NCBI GenBank assembly: GCA_038277395.1
Contig: CM076190.1
Span: 133,634,372-133,698,371 of the forward strand
DNA length: 64,000 bases
Source of the DNA: Dryocosmus kuriphilus
Taxonomy: Eukaryota; Arthropoda; Insecta; Hymenoptera; Cynipidae
Direction: 5' to 3'
Both the position numbers and the translations under genes were made by a program. This document shows, piece by piece, positions 57,761-64,000 of the stretch. The notes beneath the pieces were generated by a model, which was not told the origin of the DNA, did no database searches, and saw only the letters and a program-made list of their open reading frames with translations. Each line of letters opens with the position of its first letter. Position 1 is the first letter of the stretch.

Positions 57761-57816
57761 ATTTCAAATGATTTTCAAGTATTTCAAGGAATTTCTAGAG
57801 AACTTTATGGAATAGA

Positions 57817-58062
57817 TTAAATTTTATTGTAAGGGACTTCTACCGATTTTAGCAAACTGCAAGAGATATTAAAGAATTTAAAAAATTTCAAAGGATTTTA
57901 AAGACTTTAGATTATTTGAGAAAATTCCAAAGAACTACAACAGACTTACAAAATTAAAAGAACGAAGATTTAGAAATTATTTAAACCAAATATACTCTTT
58001 TCAGGTCCAATATCAAAATTTAAGTCAAAAGTTTGTTAATATAAAAACAACTTTCCGATTAA
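57817..58062 (+). repeat. Left ~246-bp direct repeat flanking PLE4
   Basis: It matches 60809-61055 at roughly 95% by eye. It starts TTAAATTTTATTGTAAGGG and ends CAACTTTCCGATTAA. The sequence is host GATTTCA-type repeat, continuous with the DNA to its left. Confidence 0.85.
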
Positions 58063-58159
58063 TATATATATAGATGTCGATTTTTTGTGTCAGAAAAAAT
58101 TATAATGATTTTGAATAAGAGTTGGAAAAATGACTACTTCTGACAATGTATTTCGCTCC

Positions 58160-58206
58160 AAAATCGAGTACACAACGTTTCAAAACTGTTCCAGTTTCCT
58201 CTTCAG
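58160..58206 (-). other. Hammerhead-like hairpin at the PLE4 3' end
   Basis: The minus strand has CTGAAGA (58206-58200), an AAACTG/CAGTTT hairpin, then TGAAACGTTGTG. The order matches the PLE1 motif, but the expected cleavage base would be G, which hammerheads do not cleave. It is a degenerate version. Confidence 0.4.
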
Positions 58207-58635
58207 GTGTCCATTTTACTTGGAGTTATATTCCATGTTGTTTAGACAAATTTAATGTACAAAAATTTTGGCATTGATTGAAGTATTTTATCTGAAATTA
58301 TTTTTAAATTAAAATTTGAAATGAAACTAAATTTAGATTGAGAACAAAAATATTTTACGTGAAAGTTAGGTTAGAAAGTGTTAATAGTAATTACTTACGA
58401 AAAAAGGTTCATCCTTATAAATTTGATAGTAAACATTGATCTATTTTTATTCTAAGTGATATTAAAACAGACTAAGAGTCGATTTTTTAGACAAAGGACA
58501 GAACAAAAAGAAAAAGAAGCTGGAGAAGACCATGCTTCGTTATTTTAATCGACTCATAATGGAACCCATATAATGCCAAAATTTTTTACATGCCTGATGT
58601 ATTCAGTAACATATTTAGTCAAAAATTATTTTATT

Positions 58636-60808
58636 TTACAAAAAGGAATCAAGAATTACATTGTAAATTGAGCTGTGAAAATTAAGATCTGTAATAAAAT
58701 TTAAACTATTATTGAAGTCCCTTTTTATAAAGAACATTTCAGCAATAAGTCTCTTGAATTTATTATTTTCAGAATGTAAAATTTGTATATTATCCCAATC
58801 AAATTCATGATTAAAGTCCAATCTATGTTTTGTGATCACATTATGATATTTCGGATTTAGATTTACGTTTCTGAAATGTTCTTGTTTTCTTGTGTTTAAA
58901 GACCTACCAGATTGACCTATATAGCATTTATTACAATTGATGCAAGAGATTTTATAAACAATATTGGAACAATCTAATTTATCCATCGGATCTTTACCAA
59001 GCTTGATGAAAGTGTTGAATTTAGGTCCATTTCTAAATAAAACTTTGATATTGAAATCAGATAAAATCCTTTTAATTGAAAACGAAAAATGTTGGATGAA
59101 AGGAATAGAGATAACATTTTTAAAAAGTTGATTTGTGTGTGTTATATTAGAACTTGAATTAGAATTGTAAAATTTGGAAAGACCTATTTCAATATTTTTG
59201 TTTATAAAAGGAATAGGATAACTATTAAGAAGTCAAATATCTTCAAAAAATTTTAAGTTTTCATTATGAAAAGATGGATGTGATAATGTTAGAGCAGTGT
59301 TAACCAAATTTAAAACAATAGCTCGTTTTTGTTGAATTGGGTGGTTGGACAGAAAAGGTATGTATCTGCCCGAAAAAGTTTTTTTCCTAAACCAGTTGGT
59401 TATAATTAAGTTTTCTGAATTTTTAATAATTTTGACGTTTAGAAATGAAATGGAGTCATTTTCTTGGACTTCGTAAGTGAAACTAATATTTTTCATGATA
59501 AGAGTTAAAATTTTCTAAAATGTAATGTAGTTTATCTTTTGGGATAATTAAAAAAGTTTCGTCTACGTATCTCACATATTTGTGTATTTTAAAATTCAAC
59601 TTTTTAAAAATGACATCCTCTAAGTCCTGTATAACAATATCAGCCAAAATTGGTGAAACTGGTGAGCCCATAGGGGTCCCAAAAGTTTGTCTGTAAAATT
59701 CATTATTAAATTGAAAATAGGTTTCTTGCATTCAAAATGTAATGCCATTTTCAAAATCTGTTAAAGTTAAGTTGGTAGCTTTTTTTATAAAATTCCATCT
59801 TTTATGTATACCAACTAATCACATCCAAAGAAACCATAATGTGCTTAGAAGGAATGGTTTTATTAGTTATAAATTCCTTAAACTTGAAAGAGTTTTTGAC
59901 TTGTGTATTAGGGATAGGTAAAGCATCAGTGAAAAATTTTTTTAAAAACATCTTTGCCATATTAAAAGTTGGTGAATTTATTAAAGAAACAACTGGTCGA
60001 AGTGGATAATTTATTTTGTGAACTTTTGTCAGACCATAAATTCTCGCAATATTAGTGTTATCTGCTGAAATATCTTTGACTTTAATATCTTTGTCCAAAA
60101 GACTTTAAGTCTCCAAGTGTTTAACATTTTAAAAGCATCTTTTTTTAATTGTTTGGTTGGACTGAAGTTTAATTTTTGGTAAGTTGAAGTATCATTTAAC
60201 ATATTTTGCATATTTTTAATATACTTTTTTCTATCCAAAATCACAGTCAGATTACCCTTATCTGCTTTAGTAACAAATAATTCCTCATTGTTCTTTATAA
60301 AAAGTTTTGTTTTATTAATAGTTCTAGCTAAATTTCTGTCAAATTCAGAGATGTGTGTATTATTATTTATAAAATTGTTTGATGAATTTAAAATTCTATA
60401 TCTAAGTAAATCTCTATCCTCCTTTTTGTCAATCAAACCTATATTAGCTTCTACATCTTTTATAACCTCAAAAATCAAATTACGTCTGTTAGTAACACAT
60501 TGTGAGCTAAAATTTTCCCCTAATCTTAAAATATCATTAATGTCATCTGGAATTGGTTTATCACTGAGATTACAAATCCACGGATCAGTGTTGAATTTAT
60601 TTGGTTCCAATTTATGTTTATTTAGGTTTAGATCAATGGTATGCTGTTTTTGATTATTAACTAAATTTGTGAAATTTTTTGTCTAACTTGGAAAAACTTT
60701 TGTTATTTCTGTTATTTAAATTAAAACTAATATGAAATTCAGCAATCTTTTGATAAATTTGTTCAGGTAAATTTTGTCTTAAATTGATTAAAATATTATT
60801 AGTTTTGT
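58636..60808 (-). pseudogene. PLE4 polyprotein: reverse transcriptase plus GIY-YIG endonuclease
   Basis: From 60808 downward: N-terminal LRQNLPEQIYQKIAEFHISF, then after a shift near 60655 the WICNLSDKPIPDDIND and FVTKADKGNLTVILDRKK blocks. A shift near 60090 leads to ARIYGLTKVHKINYPLRPVV and SLDV (motif A). A deletion near 59800 removes the residues after motif A. After a TGA just upstream of 59731, YRQTFGTPMGSPVSPILAD (motif B) and YVRYVDETFLI (motif C) follow; the second catalytic Asp is Glu (codon 59558-59560). A shift near 59490 leads to the RT thumb, then TGA 59233-59235, then a linker and the endonuclease NIVYKISCINCNKCYIGQSG with TRKQEHFRN. The endonuclease residues look intact, the RT does not, and the gene is dead. 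Confidence 0.9.
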
Positions 60809-61055
60809 TTAAATTTTATTGTAAGGGACTTCTACCGATTTTAGCAAACTGCAAGAGATATTAAGGAATTTAAAAAAATTTCAAAGGATTTTAAAGACTT
60901 TAGGTTATTTGAGAAAATTCCAAAGAATTACAACAGACTTACAAAATTAAAATAACGAAGATTTAGAAATTATCTAAACCAAAAATACTCTTTTAACGTC
61001 CAATATCAAAATTTAAGTCAAAAGTTTGTTAATATAAAAACAACTTTCCGATTAA
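60809..61055 (+). repeat. Right ~247-bp direct repeat flanking PLE4
   Basis: Second copy of 57817-58062, beginning immediately where the PLE4 N-terminal frame stops and ending with the same CAACTTTCCGATTAA. Confidence 0.85.
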
Positions 61056-62479
61056 ATTTCGACTAGTCAAACTACACACTTGAAAAAGTTTTCTAGCAAA
61101 ATTCAAATAACAAACAAATTTTAAAGAAAACCTGATTAAAATAATATTCCAGAGCACAATTTTTTTAGGGTCACCAGAACGGGTACACGACACAGATACA
61201 AGAATAAAAGTGATCTCGTTTTTAATCGCGACATTAATTATTCTTCAACATTCAAAAACCAGACGAACCAATGTGCGAATTTCAGCCTCTTCAGAGAGTG
61301 ACATAATTGAAACTTGTTTGGAAAACTGGTTCTGGGTAAACAGGGACTTCACCTACGTAAACGTAAATTCCGTGAAAAAAAAATATGCCAGGCGTGAGAA
61401 CTGGATTAATCAACTACTGAAATGGAACCTTGCAAAACGGGTCTCCAATCTCATTACGGGACAGATTTGATAAAACGTGAATTTCAGTTAATCACTTTGA
61501 AGCGGTGATTTTTTCCCTCTCAATTCAAAGCCAGAGAAAAAAGGGGGGAAAAAAACAGCAACAGAAACTGCACGAGAGATAAAATGTTCCGGTGTTCTTT
61601 TCGTCCTGACTTCCACGAACTCTTGGATTGTTCCGACCCATCAAGCAGAAGGCATCGCGGATAAATCCTTCTGGCAGAACGAAACCTAAGACTCGCAGAA
61701 TATTTCTTTATTCATCACTTTTTTTTCAACTCTACTCCGTCTGCTAAATAATTACACGACTTTTTTGAATTCCCTGTCCGGCGAAAAATGTTGATAAATA
61801 GAAAATAAAAATAAAAAGAGAAGAAGAAACTCTAAACGTAAGAGATGATTCATTCAGTTCACTTGGTTTGAAGCCAATTTTGCATTTTTCTTACACAATT
61901 TCAAATGGCTTCAATTCAAAATCATTAAAAGTCAAATTTTTTGGTATTAGGGTAAGGGAACCGATTGTGGATCAGGGTCCAAATCTGGATCAATGCTGCT
62001 TTTTGCTGTGAATTGATGTTATTATTGAATGCATTTGGAGGATATGTTTAGATTAACTAATATTACTTTATCTAAAATTCAAATATGATAGGTGGCAGCA
62101 GTGTTTATACATGAAAATAATTAATTGCATAAATTTTGCCAGTCCTGACGTTTTACATCATGGCTCACTAGGGTGAAAATACAGTGAGGAACAAATACTT
62201 CAATATTTCATTATCCCCTTATTTTACAAATATAAATATTAAAAAACGTCTTCAGAAAATTCCGCGGATGCAGAAGATTATTTAATTTTTTGAAAATATG
62301 TCATATTTGTGAAATTCGGAAGACATGAATAGTAGAGATTTCGTCCCTAACCTATAATTATACGTGTGGTTCATGATGCGTTTATTGCAATACTTCAAGT
62401 TTATTTTTGATTTAATGGTCAAAATATTTGTATATCAAGTATTTATGCCACTTACGTAATATAATTTATAAACAAATTA
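61056..62479. other. Single-copy-looking sequence, no gene recognised
   Basis: Moderate AT content and little repetition. The frame at 61210-61470 lacks an ATG start, and its product shows no known domain. The rest has no open frame of note. Confidence 0.4.
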
Positions 62480-64000
62480 TTCATCATCATTTATTTATTT
62501 ATACTCTCTCCCTTTTACGGGTTTGACAGTCTTCACAAAATCATTACATATGTTTACAATCCAATTCCTTACACTATATTCTCCCTTATCGTTCTCTTAC
62601 ACTATTACATACATATTTTCTTATCCTATTCTTAAATTTATTCTTAAATTTAAACGCTTGCGACCGAAACCAGGACTTCCGTTTCCTCTTACCTTTGCCA
62701 ATCTACTTGTATAATTGGTAATTACTTTTTCGGTTCTACTTTATATTTTTAGTATCTTTTAACTACATCATGAGACCTTTTCTTTCTCCTAACTTTTCCA
62801 GCTTCTTCATCCATCCCTCCCCCTGTCCATTCCCATTCAGAATCTCTTTCGCTCTCTCTTCCACACTCTTCCCTTCTCCTTCGTCTCCTGCAAATCTCTC
62901 TAACACATGCACTCATGTTTCCTGTTCATACCCACATACTCTACAACGATTCTCCTCCTCATTCATCCAGTACCTACACTCTCTCACACCCTCTCCCATT
63001 CTAAATATTATCACTCTGTTCCATTTACTCTCTTTCTTTATCCTTCCCAGATGCCTAGCCAGGATCTCTTCCTCTATTCCTTGCCATTCTCTACTCTCCA
63101 CATTCATACTCCATTCTCTCCTCCTTGCGTACCTTTCTCCTTCCCATTTCGACCGTCCCATATTCCCTCTTCTTTCTTTGTCTTCTATCTCCCTTAAACA
63201 CGCTTGTGCTACCTTACTTCCCTCCCCCCTCCTTAGCTTTTCCTCAAAATTCCATGCCCTTTTTAGTTGCCTTACCACCATTTTCTTCTCGGCCTAACTC
63301 TTCCCTCAGAATATAAACTGGACAGCTCCATCCTAACCCCATGACCCATCTCAGAAATCTCTCCTGCATGTTTTCTAATCTCTTGTATTCCTTCCATCCC
63401 CATATTTCCGTTCCATAACTTACCACTGACCACACTAACGCATCAAACATCTAAACTCTCATTCTCCAATCATCCTTGAACCTCCTCTTCCCTATGCCCC
63501 ACACTTGGCCCATTACCTTGCTTCCACTTTCCAATCTCTTTCTCACCTGCAGTTCGTTTCCTCCTCCCGTTTCGAACCAAAAGCCTAGGTAACTAAACTG
63601 TTCTACCAGTTCCACCACCTTGCCATTCATCCTCCATTCATACTCTATTTTACACTTTCTCTTTCTAAAACACATCATCTTCGTTTTATTCACATTCACC
63701 GTTAAATCTTTTTCTCTTACATACTCTTCAAATATTCTCATCATTAAACTCATCCCTCTTTCATCATCTGCTACTAACACTATATCGTCGGCGTATGCTA
63801 GTGAATATAGCTTGCAATTTCCCAGGTTCGTTCCTCCTTTCCCTTTCCTTGACAAATTTTTCTCCAAATCTGCCAAAAGAATCCTGAACAGTAGCGGGCT
63901 CAGTGGATATCCCTGCCTCAAACCCCTTCCCGTCCAAAACTCTTCTCCTTTCTTTTTTCCTATTCTTACCTTCACCCTAGTTTCTACAAATATTTCTTTT
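62480..64000 (-). mobile_element. LINE, minus strand, running off the window
   Basis: This is the same LINE family as 32325-33685 (shared IGKRRFK, EIWGWKE and CxxC blocks). Its 3' end at about 62480-62520 has CAAACCCGTAAAAGGGAG followed by TAAA repeats, comparable with the GTAAACCCTTAGGGGA...AATAAAG end of the other copy. The 5' part lies beyond position 64000. Confidence 0.8.
62763..64000 (-). pseudogene. LINE reverse transcriptase with ADD catalytic motif
   Basis: From the window edge downward: GRGLRQGYPLSPLLFRILLA (motif B region), LYSLAYADDIVLVADDE (catalytic ADD), then VNKTKMMCFRKRK and FSYLGFWFETGG, then IGKRRFKDDWRMRV. A TAG at the next codon replaces a Trp codon. The frame resumes with MFDALVWSVVSYGTEIWGWK. 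A one-base shift near 63280 leads to LKRAWNFEEKLRRGEG and the knuckle CRVCGYEQET. There a TGA (62913-62915) again replaces Trp, and the last zinc Cys is Phe. The frame then runs to the terminal TAG at 62763-62765. Two nonsense changes and a frameshift make it a pseudogene, though the RT catalytic motif itself is intact. Confidence 0.85.

Larger units (their letters stand above)
58063..60808 (-). mobile_element. Penelope-like element PLE4, 5'-truncated, minus strand
   Basis: A fourth PLE family. On the minus strand it runs from a truncated N-terminal frame (60808) through RT and GIY-YIG to a 3' region ending near 58063. The element lies exactly between two ~246-base direct repeats of host sequence. 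Either these are an exceptionally long target duplication, or the element inserted at the junction of a pre-existing duplication. Confidence 0.85.

Noticed and set aside
61210..61470. 86-codon plus-strand frame as a host exon
   Set aside because: It has no ATG start or clear splice context; composition is not convincing and no domain is seen.
62770..63316. Plus-strand Ser/Phe/Pro-rich frames
   Set aside because: They are antisense shadows of the LINE reverse transcriptase on the minus strand.

Overview
This window looks like intergenic, repeat-dominated nuclear DNA of an animal, most likely an insect and possibly hymenopteran. That is an inference from the mix of element types: Penelope-like elements (PLEs) with GIY-YIG endonucleases, RTE-like and other LINE fragments, a Harbinger-type element, a THAP-domain remnant, long satellites and AT-rich filler. 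I found no intact host gene, no tRNA or rRNA, no CRISPR array and no bacterial-style operon. Every recognisable protein is a fragment of a mobile element and every one is broken.

Layout. 1-785: 3' end of an RTE-like LINE with a (TAA)n tail. 786-2440: a ~163-bp tandem repeat carrying a Harbinger-type element and a MITE, both with TTA target duplications. 3131-5795: three copies (A-C) of an unrecognised repeat family, here called family X; more copies lie at 34611-36640 and 38113-40372. 5800-9800: degenerate GATTTCA-type repeats with two palindromic elements. 10610-14340: PLE1 with a 12-bp target duplication, an inverted partial copy and two hammerhead-like ribozyme motifs. 14847-22225: a 237-bp satellite of about 31 units. 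22850-26487: a G-rich minisatellite in two blocks. 27513-31910: three nested inverted-repeat elements. 32309-33701: a 5'-truncated LINE with a 16-bp target duplication. 40386-45671: a long-terminal-inverted-repeat element with a THAP remnant, invaded by PLE2 and PLE3. 46005-51969: a mariner-like inverted-repeat element with a 2-kb foldback element nested inside. 52200-57816: GATTTCA-type repeats, partly amplified into a ~555-bp unit. 57817-61055: PLE4 between two ~246-bp direct repeats. 62480-64000: a LINE on the minus strand.

How it fits together. The region reads as a graveyard of successive insertions. Several are dated relative to each other by nesting, and several boundaries are supported by target duplications or by comparison with an uninserted copy of the same repeat. 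The most biologically interesting parts are the hammerhead-like motifs shared by divergent PLE families, the unusually long direct repeats flanking PLE4, the THAP-bearing long-inverted-repeat element, and family X, which keeps a ~100-residue reading frame with a variable Asp/Asn triplet tract in several copies. None amounts to a demonstrated new system.
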